NCBI GenBank assembly: GCA_002344215.1
Contig: DDSV01000027.1
Coordinates: 1,276-65,275, forward strand
Source: Akkermansiaceae bacterium UBA2381
Lineage (GTDB): Bacteria > Verrucomicrobiota > Verrucomicrobiia > Verrucomicrobiales > DEV007
DNA length: 64,000 nucleotides
Reading direction: 5' to 3'
The notes beneath the pieces were generated by a model, which was not told the origin of the DNA, did no database searches, and was given only the letters and a program-made list of their open reading frames with translations. The position numbers were made by a program, and so were the translations under genes. Positions 16,451 through 25,243 of this stretch are shown here, one piece after another (position 1 is the first letter of the stretch; each line of letters opens with the position of its first letter).

Positions 16451-17359
16451 TTAAAGTTTCCAGTTCACGACTTTTTCGACATCGGCGAGGGCCGATTCGA
16501 GGTCCGGAAATTCCCACTGAAAACCGAATGATTTCATCACCACGGGATCAACCCGCTGGCTGTCGAGAAAGAGATGACCCATCCCCCAGGGAAGACGTTT
16601 CAGGAGAAATGCCGGCACCGGGAAAATGGCTTTTCGCCGGAGAACCCGTGCATAACAGGTGGTGAATTCGCGATTCGTTGCCGGATTGGGGGCAACGCAA
16701 TTGACCCGCCCCTGAATCTTCTCATTTTCGACGCAGTCAGCAAAGAGCCGCGCGAGATCCCGGAGATGGATCCATGACATCCACTGGTTTCCGCGGCCAA
16801 GACGACCGCCGAGTCCAAGCTTGAAGATCATCCGGAGTCGCTTGAGAAAGCCCTCACGCCCCAAAACCAGTCCAATCCTCGGATTCACGAGTCTGACTCC
16901 CAGCTTTCCAGTCGGGGCCGAAGCACCCTCCCAGTCACGGCAGACTCCGGCGAGATAACCGAATCCTACGTCACTCTCCTCGTCCAGCCAGTCATCCCCT
17001 CTGTCCCCGTAGATCCCGATTGCGGAAGCGGAAACCAGAACGGAGGGGCGACGGGTCCTCGAAACTGCCGCAATGGACTCGACAAGATCACGGGTCAGGT
17101 CCACCCGGCTCTCATGAATGCGTCGTTTCCGATCTTTCGTCCACAGGGCGGCAATCGGTTCCCCGGCGAGGTGGATGATGGCATTCAAGTCATTCAAATC
17201 GATCGCGCCGGGGTCTGCCAGCGAACGCATCTCGTCAGCTCCGGAGACAGGACGATCCACTCGCCGTGAAAAGGCGACGATGGTCCAGCCTCTCCGCTTT
17301 CCCTCTTCGATAATGGCGGAGCCGAGAAAACCGCTCGCCCCCGTGATTCCTACTTTCAT
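16451..17359 (-). CDS. TIGR01777-family NAD-dependent epimerase (YfcH-like)
   Basis: This 302-residue protein has the extended-SDR Rossmann motif GITGASGFLG, then NAIIHLAGEPI, a VSASAIGIYG strand carrying the catalytic Tyr region, and WMSWIHLRDL. The last 50 residues (VPAFLLKRLPWGMG..., ending in FPDLESAL) form the DUF1731 tail that defines the family. E. coli YfcH is the type member; its substrate is not known. Length matches the family. It probably shares a transcript with the downstream HAD gene (29 bp gap). Confidence 0.9.
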   Translation of the reverse strand: MKVGITGASGFLGSAIIEEGKRRGWTIVAFSRRVDRPVSGADEMRSLADPGAIDLNDLNAIIHLAGEPIAALWTKDRKRRIHESRVDLTRDLVESIAAVSRTRRPSVLVSASAIGIYGDRGDDWLDEESDVGFGYLAGVCRDWEGASAPTGKLGVRLVNPRIGLVLGREGFLKRLRMIFKLGLGGRLGRGNQWMSWIHLRDLARLFADCVENEKIQGRVNCVAPNPATNREFTTCYARVLRRKAIFPVPAFLLKRLPWGMGHLFLDSQRVDPVVMKSFGFQWEFPDLESALADVEKVVNWKL

Positions 17360-17411
17360 GCGCTACGCTAGTTCGAACAGGCCGAAATAGGTAGGCAAAA
17401 ATTCGAGGGAC

Positions 17412-18176
17412 TCAGGCAGTCGCCTCGGCCTTCTGCATATCGAGGATATCGACAAACTCCCTGGAATTCTCGCGAAGTCTGGTCAATCCCTGGGTCGATT
17501 CATAAGAGAGGCCCGACTCCATGAGAATGAGCTCTGCAAAGCCGGTCACCGAGCCGATCATGTTCCGGAAATCATGACGAAGCTCTTTGTCATGAAGCGA
17601 AAAGTCGGCAACACTGTTGAGCTTTTTGCGAATCTCACGCCCGGAGTTCTCGATGTAACCGAAAAGTTCCGGACCATCTTCACCGTATTCCGTGACCCGC
17701 CCTCTCAGGGATGCAGCGGTCTGCACGATATCACGGGCCACTTCCCGGAGACGGTTCAGGGACGGATCGCGGCTGACGACATCATTGACCTCCTCCTCCA
17801 CCGGAGTGCTGCTGCGATCAACCTCGCGGCGCAGGGCCTCGATGACCTGGCGGCTGCTGTCATGGGTTGGAAAGACGGACACAAAACCGGCCGCCTTGGC
17901 TTTTTCGAAGAGCTGCTGATTGGCGGTCGAGGCCAAACCGAAAAAAGGCACATTCGCCAGCGTCCCGATGCCGCGAACCCCCTGAAGGGCACTCCACAAT
18001 CCCAATTCGGAGAGGTCGAGGTCGACCACCATGAAATCCGGGGAGTGCTGACGGCAGAATTCCACCATCTGAATGGGATTCCAAACGACGGCGGTTTGAA
18101 ACCCGTCCTGCCCGAGCGCTTGCTGGTAGCGTTCCCCTGTTTGGCGTTCTCCTGCGACAATCAAAACCCTGTTCAT
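17412..18176 (-). CDS. Degenerate receiver domain fused to orphan histidine phosphotransfer helix domain
   Basis: Start taken at the ATG at 18176 (254 residues), directly before the first receiver strand MNRVLIVAG. The receiver keeps the acceptor aspartate (Asp52 in VVDLD). It lacks the acidic pair (Gly9/Glu10) and the conserved lysine (FPT at 102-104), so it is probably not conventionally phosphorylated. The C-terminal part has a DHp-like H-box, RHDFRNMIGSV with His201, and a second helix, but the protein ends with no ATP-binding domain. Spo0B and ChpT are known examples of DHp-like phosphotransferases without kinase activity; similarity to them is my inference. Confidence 0.75.
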   Translation of the reverse strand: MNRVLIVAGERQTGERYQQALGQDGFQTAVVWNPIQMVEFCRQHSPDFMVVDLDLSELGLWSALQGVRGIGTLANVPFFGLASTANQQLFEKAKAAGFVSVFPTHDSSRQVIEALRREVDRSSTPVEEEVNDVVSRDPSLNRLREVARDIVQTAASLRGRVTEYGEDGPELFGYIENSGREIRKKLNSVADFSLHDKELRHDFRNMIGSVTGFAELILMESGLSYESTQGLTRLRENSREFVDILDMQKAEATA

Positions 18177-18296
18177 AAATAAGTGGGAATAAAACCGAAT
18201 TAACGGCAAATAATCAAATTTCCATAAATTTACTGGTTTTTAAGCTTATTCCAAATGATTTTTAAAAAATTTTCAAATTTACCGAAAAATCGTCTA

Positions 18297-18324
18297 TTGC
18301 ACGGGGGGAAGCGTAAATTACAAT
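18297..18324 (+). promoter_or_regulatory. Candidate sigma70-type promoter for the cupredoxin gene
   Basis: TTGCAC and TACAAT are separated by 16 bases, downstream of an AT-rich tract at 18180-18290 and 46 bases before the start codon. The -10 box is good and the -35 box weak. Confidence 0.35.
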
Positions 18325-18369
18325 GCTGCCCCAATACGGGGCCGATCCCCTTTATTTCTAACCAATCCT

Positions 18370-18834
18370 ATGAAGAAACTTCTGACCTCCCTTTGCGCCA
18401 TCTCCATCCTCGCGGGATCCATTTCCGCTCAATCCGAAGAAGTCGCCGAGATTACCCTCACTGCCGACAAGATTCAGTTCCTTTACGACATCAAGGAGTT
18501 CACCGTGAAACCCGGCCAGAAGGTGAAGCTGACGCTTATCAATCCGGCTGACAGTGTGACGCGCCAGCCTCACAATGTTCTGATCGTGAAGCCAGGGAAG
18601 AAGGACGTTGTTGGAATGGCGGCCAATGCCGGAATGGCCGACCCCGCCTTCCTGACGACCAAAAATGCCATTCCGGAGTCAGCAGATATTCTTTTCCATT
18701 CCAAACTCGTTCAGGCGGGAGCACAGGATACGGTGGAGTTCACGGCACCGGCAGAGGAGGGTGACTACCCCTATCTCTGCACCTATCCAGGACATTGGGC
18801 GATCATGAACGGGGTGATGAAGGTCGTAAAATAG
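18370..18834 (+). CDS. Secreted cupredoxin, azurin/auracyanin-like copper protein
   Basis: This 154-residue protein has a Sec signal (MKKLLTSLCAISILAGSISA) and one cupredoxin domain. Type 1 copper ligands are all present: His68 in PHNV, Cys137, His142 and Met146 in the CTYPGHWAIM loop, with azurin-like spacing. It is a periplasmic single-electron carrier; partners are unknown. It has its own candidate promoter and a terminator, so it is likely a single-gene transcript. Confidence 0.93.
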   Translation: MKKLLTSLCAISILAGSISAQSEEVAEITLTADKIQFLYDIKEFTVKPGQKVKLTLINPADSVTRQPHNVLIVKPGKKDVVGMAANAGMADPAFLTTKNAIPESADILFHSKLVQAGAQDTVEFTAPAEEGDYPYLCTYPGHWAIMNGVMKVVK

Positions 18835-18866
18835 CCTTTTCCCAACGAGTTTTTCGTCAAAATCGG

Positions 18867-18906
18867 ACCCGATTCAGCGCTCAGTGCGCCGGATCGGGTT
18901 TTTTTT
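18867..18906 (+). terminator. Rho-independent terminator
   Basis: A 14-bp stem (18867-18880 with 18886-18899, one wobble and one mismatch) is followed by a run of eight T. It ends the cupredoxin transcript. Confidence 0.88.
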
Positions 18907-18983
18907 GGGCCCCAATTAAAGGTGAAAAGTTCAGATTTGTTTTGTAGTTTTCATATTTTTCATATATATTGAACTTCATATTG

Positions 18984-19610
18984 ATGAAATCGAGAATCCA
19001 GATTATCGACGACAACGTTGCACTCACGACCTTGCTGGCCAAAGCCCTCGCCAAGTTCGGGTATGATCCAGTCGTGGAAAATAACCCTCTTCTCGCCGTC
19101 AATACGGTGCGACATTTCATGCCCGATCTCATCCTCCTCGATGTGATGATGCCTGAACGGGACGGCGGACGAGTCCTCCAGGACCTCCGCAATGATCTCT
19201 CGCTGCGATACATCCCGGTGATTCTCCTCACAGCCATTGCTCGCGAGGCACAGACTCTCGCCAACACCGGCGGAATCGTCAGTACGGTGCTCGCCAAACC
19301 GGTACAGCTCAAGGAACTGATCAGCGTGATCGACTCACACCTCAACGCCGCCAAGACTTACAATCAGATCAACGACGCCGCCTCAGGCCATCACCACCCC
19401 GGAATGGCGGAGCTTCCAGACTTTGATCAGGAAATCCCCTGGTCCGATGCCGCCAACGGGAGAACCGGCCTCGTGAACAACCCGTCGGCCTCTTTCTCAG
19501 CTCAGTTTCCATCGCGCGAAGAAAGCTCGGGGAACGTCATGGGGACCGGACAAGCGTTTTCCTTTCCCGCCCGACCCGAGGGCGAACAAACGGCCGGGCA
19601 GGCCCGGTAG
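18984..19610 (+). CDS. Stand-alone response regulator receiver protein
   Basis: Starting at the ATG at 18984 (208 residues), the protein has an intact receiver domain: Asp9/Asp10, acceptor Asp53 in LLDVMMP, Thr83 and Lys105 in LAKP. Residues after about 125 are polar, low in predicted structure, and contain no DNA-binding or enzymatic domain. It could act as a phosphate sink or by protein-protein contact. No histidine kinase gene is adjacent; the DHp-like protein at 17412-18176 is the closest possible partner, which is an inference from proximity only. Confidence 0.85.
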   Translation: MKSRIQIIDDNVALTTLLAKALAKFGYDPVVENNPLLAVNTVRHFMPDLILLDVMMPERDGGRVLQDLRNDLSLRYIPVILLTAIAREAQTLANTGGIVSTVLAKPVQLKELISVIDSHLNAAKTYNQINDAASGHHHPGMAELPDFDQEIPWSDAANGRTGLVNNPSASFSAQFPSREESSGNVMGTGQAFSFPARPEGEQTAGQAR

Positions 19611-19630
19611 TATCCGTCGATGGCGCCGGG

Positions 19631-20818
19631 TCAGGCCAGTTCGTGAGCCCGGAACTGAGCCAAACACCATTCATACTCGTCGACCAGTTGGTCAACGACG
19701 TCACCGGATTTCATCTTCTCCGGCATGACCTCCCAGGTGTAAGTCTCCATTTCAAAGTGGCTGCACCATCCCGGGTCCTTCGCCAACAGTTCGAGAAGCC
19801 CCGAGATATGGCCTCTTGTATCCTGAAAGGGAGCTTCCGGTTCGCAATGAATCGGAACATGGAAATGCACCCGCCATTCCTTCCCGGCATCCTCCGGGGC
19901 GGAGTGATACCAGGACAAGGCCGGCGGAAGATCCCTGAATCGACGGGTCACCTTGGCCCCATCGAAGACAGCCACTTGATGCAGGTATACCTCGTCCTGA
20001 AAGGCGCTCAGCTTTTCCACGGAGGCCGGATTCGGGGTGAGAGCGAGGGCGGAACTGAGATGGACTTTGCTGATGCGTATGCCCGCGTCCCGAATCCTTC
20101 CGACAGCCTCACCCGGCTCCTCAAACTCCACCGCCAGGTGACAGGTGTCATAATTCACCCCGAGGTTCCGGAGAATCCGCTCCCCTTCCCCATTCCCGGC
20201 GGTCGAAACCAACTCTTCAAAGAAAGCAACGGTTTCGGAGCTGGTTTCGAACAGACCAAGCGGCTCCGGCTCAAGCCCGAGGTGAACATCCCTTCCGGAC
20301 CTTTCCCTGATTGATTCGATATGTTCGCTGCACTCCCTCAAATGCCTGAAGATCGCCTCCTTCTGAGCCCGCTCATTTTCAGGCTGAATAAACTCTTTGA
20401 AGGACCCGGGCAGAGTGCTGACGCTCACTGAACGGCCCGCCGGGGCAAACTCGTCGATCAGATCAAAGAGTCGCCTGGTATACTCAAGTCGCTCCGGCGT
20501 GGTCCAGTCAGGCGCATAGACCTGCTCTTTGACTCTGCCTCCGTGAAACATGCCGTAGGGAAATCCGTTGATCGTGAACACATAGGAATTCGTCTCTTCC
20601 AACCAACGCCGGAAATCGCCGCGCGACTTCTGACTTTGGGCCAGCTCGATGGAGGCCACCGCGCTGAGGCGCAAGCCGATGCCATAGGGCTCGTCAGGGG
20701 CGACCCGCTTCCTGACTGAATCAGTGTAGTCCCGCAGCCCGCGAAAAGTTTCTTCCCAGGTTTCCCCCCGGTGAATGTTCGTGCAATAACCGAGGTCAAT
20801 CCCGTGTTTTAACCGCAT
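19631..20818 (-). CDS. EboE-like TIM-barrel protein
   Basis: This 395-residue protein begins with the signature of metabolite-traffic protein EboE: a short lead then DLGYCTNIHRGETWEET, followed by GIGLRLSAVA. It is a xylose-isomerase-like barrel. Candidate metal ligands are Glu in LGLEPEPLG, Asp and His in NYDTCHLAVEF, and His in KVHLSSA. EboE belongs to the eboABCDEF cluster linked to export of a precursor metabolite such as scytonemin. None of eboA-D or eboF is in this window, so the gene stands alone here. Family membership is recalled from sequence pattern, not searched. Confidence 0.75.
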   Translation of the reverse strand: MRLKHGIDLGYCTNIHRGETWEETFRGLRDYTDSVRKRVAPDEPYGIGLRLSAVASIELAQSQKSRGDFRRWLEETNSYVFTINGFPYGMFHGGRVKEQVYAPDWTTPERLEYTRRLFDLIDEFAPAGRSVSVSTLPGSFKEFIQPENERAQKEAIFRHLRECSEHIESIRERSGRDVHLGLEPEPLGLFETSSETVAFFEELVSTAGNGEGERILRNLGVNYDTCHLAVEFEEPGEAVGRIRDAGIRISKVHLSSALALTPNPASVEKLSAFQDEVYLHQVAVFDGAKVTRRFRDLPPALSWYHSAPEDAGKEWRVHFHVPIHCEPEAPFQDTRGHISGLLELLAKDPGWCSHFEMETYTWEVMPEKMKSGDVVDQLVDEYEWCLAQFRAHELA

Positions 20819-20944
20819 AGCACGGAATGAACGCGATCACCGCCCGTTCGCAAGACAAAGCCCCGGCGAATTAACCAATTCCGGACTGGACAACAAGGGG
20901 CCGGTGAATCAAAAATGAGAAATCCTTTCACCCGCACCCTACCC

Positions 20945-21814
20945 ATGAGCTCCGGCATCCCCCGCGAAGAAAATCCCCTCGACGCCCCTCCTCTTCCAGG
21001 CAGTGCTGGAATTCTCGTGGTGGACGAGGATCCCGCCTTCCAACTGGGACTGAAGACATTCCTGCGGGAGTATGTCGGTTTTGAAAAGGTTTTCACCGCG
21101 AAAAGCGGGCAGGAGGCTCTCGATTTCATCCGGGCGGAACCGTCAATCGAGGTGGTCACCCTGGACTACCGTATGCCCGGAATGAGCGGCATCGAAGTGC
21201 TCCAATCCCTGCGGGAAGGCTCTTTCCGCCCTCTCGCCGTGCTTATGATCACCGGTTATCCTTCGGACGAGTTGGAGTCGGAATTCCACGCCATGGGAAC
21301 AGGGACTCTGCTCACCACCCACTTCCTTCCCAAGCCGGTCGAATTCGAAAAACTGGAGCACCTTGTCCTGGATGCCCATGAGGAAGTGCTTGCGCTGAAA
21401 CGCCGTGAAAGCGAACCCGACTTGAAAGCCGATACCGGGGTGGATCAGGTTGCTCCGCCCCTGTCATTCTTGAACAAGGCAATCGAAGACCAATCGGCCC
21501 GCCTCACTGAAATCGAACTGGAGTTGAAGGCTCAGCGCGGCAAGTGGCGGTCTGACTTCTGGAAAGTTGCCTTTCTCCTCTTCGCCTTCTGGCTCGCCTC
21601 TCAATTCGGAGCCCTTGAGAAAGTGGGCCCACACTGGGCGCGTCTCAAAGAGACCATAGCAGCGTCCTTCGGTATCAGTAACCCGGCCCGCAGTGCGGGA
21701 CAGGAAACAGCAGAAACACTGCCTGCGCCGGAGACACCATCGGATGCCGGAGAGAACTCCAGGCGCGGGGCCGCCGACACGCCTTCTTCCCCGGGAGAAG
21801 GCCAGCCACTGTAA
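20945..21814 (+). CDS. Receiver domain protein with C-terminal membrane anchor
   Basis: From the ATG at 20945 (an alternative at 20915 adds ten residues) the product has 289 residues. The receiver domain (about 22-145) is intact: Asp27/Asp29, acceptor Asp74 in TLDYRMPGMSG, Thr103, Lys130. A coiled segment then leads to one TM helix at about residues 205-222 (FWKVAFLLFAFWLASQF). The tail after the TM is low-complexity and Pro/Ser/Glu-rich. A receiver tethered to the membrane without an output domain is uncommon. It is followed by a small helical-protein gene on the same strand. Confidence 0.83.
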   Translation: MSSGIPREENPLDAPPLPGSAGILVVDEDPAFQLGLKTFLREYVGFEKVFTAKSGQEALDFIRAEPSIEVVTLDYRMPGMSGIEVLQSLREGSFRPLAVLMITGYPSDELESEFHAMGTGTLLTTHFLPKPVEFEKLEHLVLDAHEEVLALKRRESEPDLKADTGVDQVAPPLSFLNKAIEDQSARLTEIELELKAQRGKWRSDFWKVAFLLFAFWLASQFGALEKVGPHWARLKETIAASFGISNPARSAGQETAETLPAPETPSDAGENSRRGAADTPSSPGEGQPL

Positions 21815-21921
21815 GGCCTGCGGGTCCGGATTAATCTGGCGTTATAATCACCCACTCGCATTATAATAGAAATCGGGCGCAGGTTCCGCATCGTAGTGAT
21901 TGTATTAAATCACCACCCTCC

Positions 21922-22359
21922 ATGAATAACGATCACGCTCCATCACCCGAAGACAACCAGACCACGGCAACCCGGGAAAATCAGGCTAAAAACGAAACTC
22001 CCTCTGCGGGAGGCAATGTCCGTGAAGCCTTTGAAGAACTTTCCAAGTCTCTGCAAAATGTCCTGAAGACAGGCGGCCGCGAGGTCCGCCGCTCCCTCGA
22101 CGAAGCGATTCCTAAAACCAGAGAAGACGTCGCCAAAGGAATACACGACATTGCCTATGCCATTGCCTACACGGTTGCATTCAGCAATGCCCTGGCCAGC
22201 GAAATCACCCCGGACAACATTAAGGACGGATTCCGGGAGGGGGCACAGTCAGGCCAGTCCGCAGCGGAGAAAATACTGCGCCAGCGCCGCGAAAAAGCCG
22301 AACGGGAGGCTCGGGAAACTCCGCCTGCCGACGAGGCAACCGCTACCGTGTGGACCTGA
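21922..22359 (+). CDS. Small charged helical protein, unknown function
   Basis: This 145-residue protein has no signal peptide. It has a disordered N-terminus, an amphipathic helical middle (EELSKSLQNVLKTGG through KGIHDIAYAIAYTVAFSNAL), and a charged C-terminal helix. The central helix is hydrophobic enough to lie against a membrane but too short and mixed to be a normal TM. I do not recognise the family. It lies 108 bp after the membrane-anchored receiver gene and may be its partner. Confidence 0.6.
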   Translation: MNNDHAPSPEDNQTTATRENQAKNETPSAGGNVREAFEELSKSLQNVLKTGGREVRRSLDEAIPKTREDVAKGIHDIAYAIAYTVAFSNALASEITPDNIKDGFREGAQSGQSAAEKILRQRREKAEREARETPPADEATATVWT

Positions 22360-22362
22360 TCC

Positions 22363-23388
22363 TCACCGCCCGACCACGTCCACCTGGCTGGTACCCACCC
22401 GGTCGACCGGAAGGTCCTCCGGGGTAAGGTCCGGGAAGGTCACTTCACCGGTCGCCGCCCATTCGGCACCCCGCTTCAGGGTTTCCTGAAATCCGAGACC
22501 CGCCATCGACACCGTGCTGTGCCCCAGAGTCGTGTGAAACACCCGGCCCTTACCGTAGGAAATGGTCATTAGAATAGGTTCCCATTCTCCGGAACCGCCG
22601 GTCTCCTCTCCGGCCATCGCGGCAGCGAGCACCTCGACCCCGCGAGCCGGCCCACGCAGACGGTCATACAGCTCGTCCTGAGCGTGCAACCATTGCTGCG
22701 GCAGACCTTTCACGATGGGATGCTCCTTCTCCTGAATCTCGACGAGAAACTCGTGCTGCTTTCCATGCGAACCGCCGCGTCCGGCAGTCGGGTCATTGAT
22801 CCACTTGCCGTCGCGTTTCCGGAGATAGGGTCCGGAGAGTTCGCTTCGCCCCCCCCATCCTCCGACGCCTATCATCTCGTTGTAAGCGGGCCACTCGGGG
22901 AAGGCATTGTTGGCCGCGTGCACCGCAACGAACCCTCCTCCACTTTTGACATACGATTCAAACGATGTCCGCACCGGTTCAGGCCACAGTTCCCCGTTGT
23001 AGTTAGACATGACCAGATCAAATGAAGCGAAGTCGGGCATCCATGTCTTCCACGCAGCGGCGCTTTCCGATTTGTGTTTCCCGACAATACCTTCCCACTT
23101 CTTCAACTCCTCCGCAAAAGCACGGTTCGCCTCATCGTTCTTCTCTTGAGGTGCCTTGGGGGCTTTGGGTGGTGACGGAGGAGACGTGGAAACGGTCACT
23201 GCAAATCGGCCTGACTTTTCAAGAATATCGACCAGAACGGGGCTGGTCTCCTGCCAGGCATGGTTATTCTGACCATCGATCAGCAGCACTTTGATTATAT
23301 CCGCTGCCTTGAGGCCGGGACACACCAGCGACGTGATGCCCCCAAAGAGAAAGGCCAGAAATTTACCGCGATTCAACTGCATCTTCAT
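22363..23388 (-). CDS. Secreted ThuA-domain protein (second copy)
   Basis: This 341-residue protein has a Sec signal (FLAFLFGGITSLVCPGLKA) and a ThuA domain: VLLIDGQNNHAWQET at the start, FDLVMSNYNG, GGGFVAVHAANNAF, GRVFHTTLGHST. It is clearly paralogous to the protein at 1682-2668 but divergent, with an insert around PPSPPKAPKAPQEK. The substrate is unknown; sugar-related by family. It is convergent with the small helical gene, three bases apart. Confidence 0.88.
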   Translation of the reverse strand: MKMQLNRGKFLAFLFGGITSLVCPGLKAADIIKVLLIDGQNNHAWQETSPVLVDILEKSGRFAVTVSTSPPSPPKAPKAPQEKNDEANRAFAEELKKWEGIVGKHKSESAAAWKTWMPDFASFDLVMSNYNGELWPEPVRTSFESYVKSGGGFVAVHAANNAFPEWPAYNEMIGVGGWGGRSELSGPYLRKRDGKWINDPTAGRGGSHGKQHEFLVEIQEKEHPIVKGLPQQWLHAQDELYDRLRGPARGVEVLAAAMAGEETGGSGEWEPILMTISYGKGRVFHTTLGHSTVSMAGLGFQETLKRGAEWAATGEVTFPDLTPEDLPVDRVGTSQVDVVGR

Positions 23389-23490
23389 GAATTGACGCTA
23401 CCGAACCGGAGGCAACTTGGAAATCACTAAATTGCGGTATTAGCCCGATCATCGGGACACGGAAAACCCTCAAGGAAATGAGTCAACGAT

Positions 23491-25074
23491 TCAGGGAAGC
23501 TTGAGAATACGAATGATCTCCTCGATTCCGCCCTCGGTTCGGTGCACTCCGTGTGCCGACTTGTTGATCACGATCTCGGATTCAACTCCCAGGATGTGGG
23601 CGCTCGTATACGAAACAACCCCGTCTGTGATTTTATCTTGCGGGGTGTTTGGCCCGCCCCGGTTACCGATAATCGAATAGTAGTCCACTGACAGATTCAA
23701 GGGCTGGTGGAGGAACTCCGCAGTCGTGCGGGCCTTGTTGCCAAGTTGATCGACGGATGTCATGCGTTCCTTGGCAAACTCGAATCCCAGCGGGGTCAAT
23801 GCATAGGCACTGGTGGTAATGATATTGGCCGATAGCTTCACCAATTGGGTGGGCCCCTCGATCAGGTCACCAATCAGTTTCGCCCCCGGATTTTCGGCTA
23901 CCTTGCTACCATGATGAGGAGTGGCGCAAAAGATCACTTTATCGACATTCGGAACCGGCTCGAAATAGATCATGCGCCGAAGTATTTCGCGTTCAGACTC
24001 GGAAACCTTGAGCTCATCGATCGGAACGGTGAAAAGTTTGTTCCAATTCTCATCACCACTCGACATCGTCATCGTTTTCGAGAGCAGGCCCCCCATGCTG
24101 TGTCCAACCAGAGTGATGTTCTGCTCCGAGGCACCGCGGCGGCGGCGGAACTCAAGCATTTCGTAAATCGCATCGCGCAGCTCGGAGGCCATGTAGGGAA
24201 TGGGCGCTCCAGTCGGATAACCAAAGGTCCAGATCTCATAGCGCTCCCGGATCTCCGGAACGCTGAAGAGGCGGTTGATGGTCTCATCAAAGGTCGAGGG
24301 AGACGAATAGATCCCGTGCACAAAAATACAGACACGCTTGGCCGGATCAAAGGAAGAGACACGGTAGAGTCCGGTTCTGTCAGCGAACTTTTCGAACTTC
24401 AGCAGGGCCGGAAGTTCGGCAAACTGATGCTGCCTGTCCTGAAAATCACGACCCAGGGCCGCCGTGTAATTCGCCGAGAGCGGTAGCGCCTGTCCACCAA
24501 CGGACAATACGGACTGCTTGGTCGGATCAATCAACTCGATCACCGGGCTCTCCGGGCGGTCAAGATTAAGGATTGCGGTGACAGGATACCACAACCCCGT
24601 CGAGGGAATCATGGGATCACTTTCAGTCCACCGCTGCTTAACCAGAAGTGAGGTGCCAACCCCATCCACTCTCGATTCCGACTTGAATCCCTGTCTGACT
24701 TTGACGAAATCAGCCGGCACAACCTCATCAACCAGATGAAGATCCGTGACATTTGCCGTATCCACCCTGAAATTCAGGCTTCCGGATGTGGTCGGAATCG
24801 ACGACAAGTGATCTTTATCCTTCGTCCAGTTTTTCGCGATCTGAACAACCGATCCCTCTACCGCCGCGTTGTAGGCGCGTAAGCTTGATTCGTCCGGACG
24901 GCTCCCCGAGCGCATCTGTAACCAGGTCTGAGATACCTCGCCTAGAGGAATCGGCTCCCTGAGAGAATCCCGCCAATTCTCACGAACTTTCACATTGAGC
25001 GAGCAGGAGGAAAGAAAAAGGATTGTCGGCAATATCGCCGATATCCTCCCCAGTCTCAATCCCGTCTTCCGCAT
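23491..25074 (-). CDS. Alpha/beta-hydrolase lipoprotein, PGAP1/lipase-like
   Basis: The ATG at 25074 places a lipobox (LSSC) about 22 residues in, so this is a 527-residue outer- or inner-membrane lipoprotein. The hydrolase core has FVHGIYSSPSTF (oxyanion strand) and the nucleophile elbow VGHSMGG, with a late histidine in NKSAHGVHR. The architecture, with a long N-terminal extension before the core, resembles lipases and PGAP1-type esterases that act on large lipid substrates. The reaction is not known. It is divergent from the motor-like cassette across 170 bp. Confidence 0.8.
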   Translation of the reverse strand: MRKTGLRLGRISAILPTILFLSSCSLNVKVRENWRDSLREPIPLGEVSQTWLQMRSGSRPDESSLRAYNAAVEGSVVQIAKNWTKDKDHLSSIPTTSGSLNFRVDTANVTDLHLVDEVVPADFVKVRQGFKSESRVDGVGTSLLVKQRWTESDPMIPSTGLWYPVTAILNLDRPESPVIELIDPTKQSVLSVGGQALPLSANYTAALGRDFQDRQHQFAELPALLKFEKFADRTGLYRVSSFDPAKRVCIFVHGIYSSPSTFDETINRLFSVPEIRERYEIWTFGYPTGAPIPYMASELRDAIYEMLEFRRRRGASEQNITLVGHSMGGLLSKTMTMSSGDENWNKLFTVPIDELKVSESEREILRRMIYFEPVPNVDKVIFCATPHHGSKVAENPGAKLIGDLIEGPTQLVKLSANIITTSAYALTPLGFEFAKERMTSVDQLGNKARTTAEFLHQPLNLSVDYYSIIGNRGGPNTPQDKITDGVVSYTSAHILGVESEIVINKSAHGVHRTEGGIEEIIRILKLP

Positions 25075-25243
25075 GCACACAAGATGTAATCTAAAGAACA
25101 GCAAAAGGCGAATGTCAGTCTCGGAAAATTTCTCCTATTTTTTCCTCGAAATCCCACAGGTATCGGGCCATCATCCCTACTCGCGAATGAGGTACGGGCT
25201 TTAATGGGTCCGATTTCCGATATTCCCTCCTACTATTTAACTC

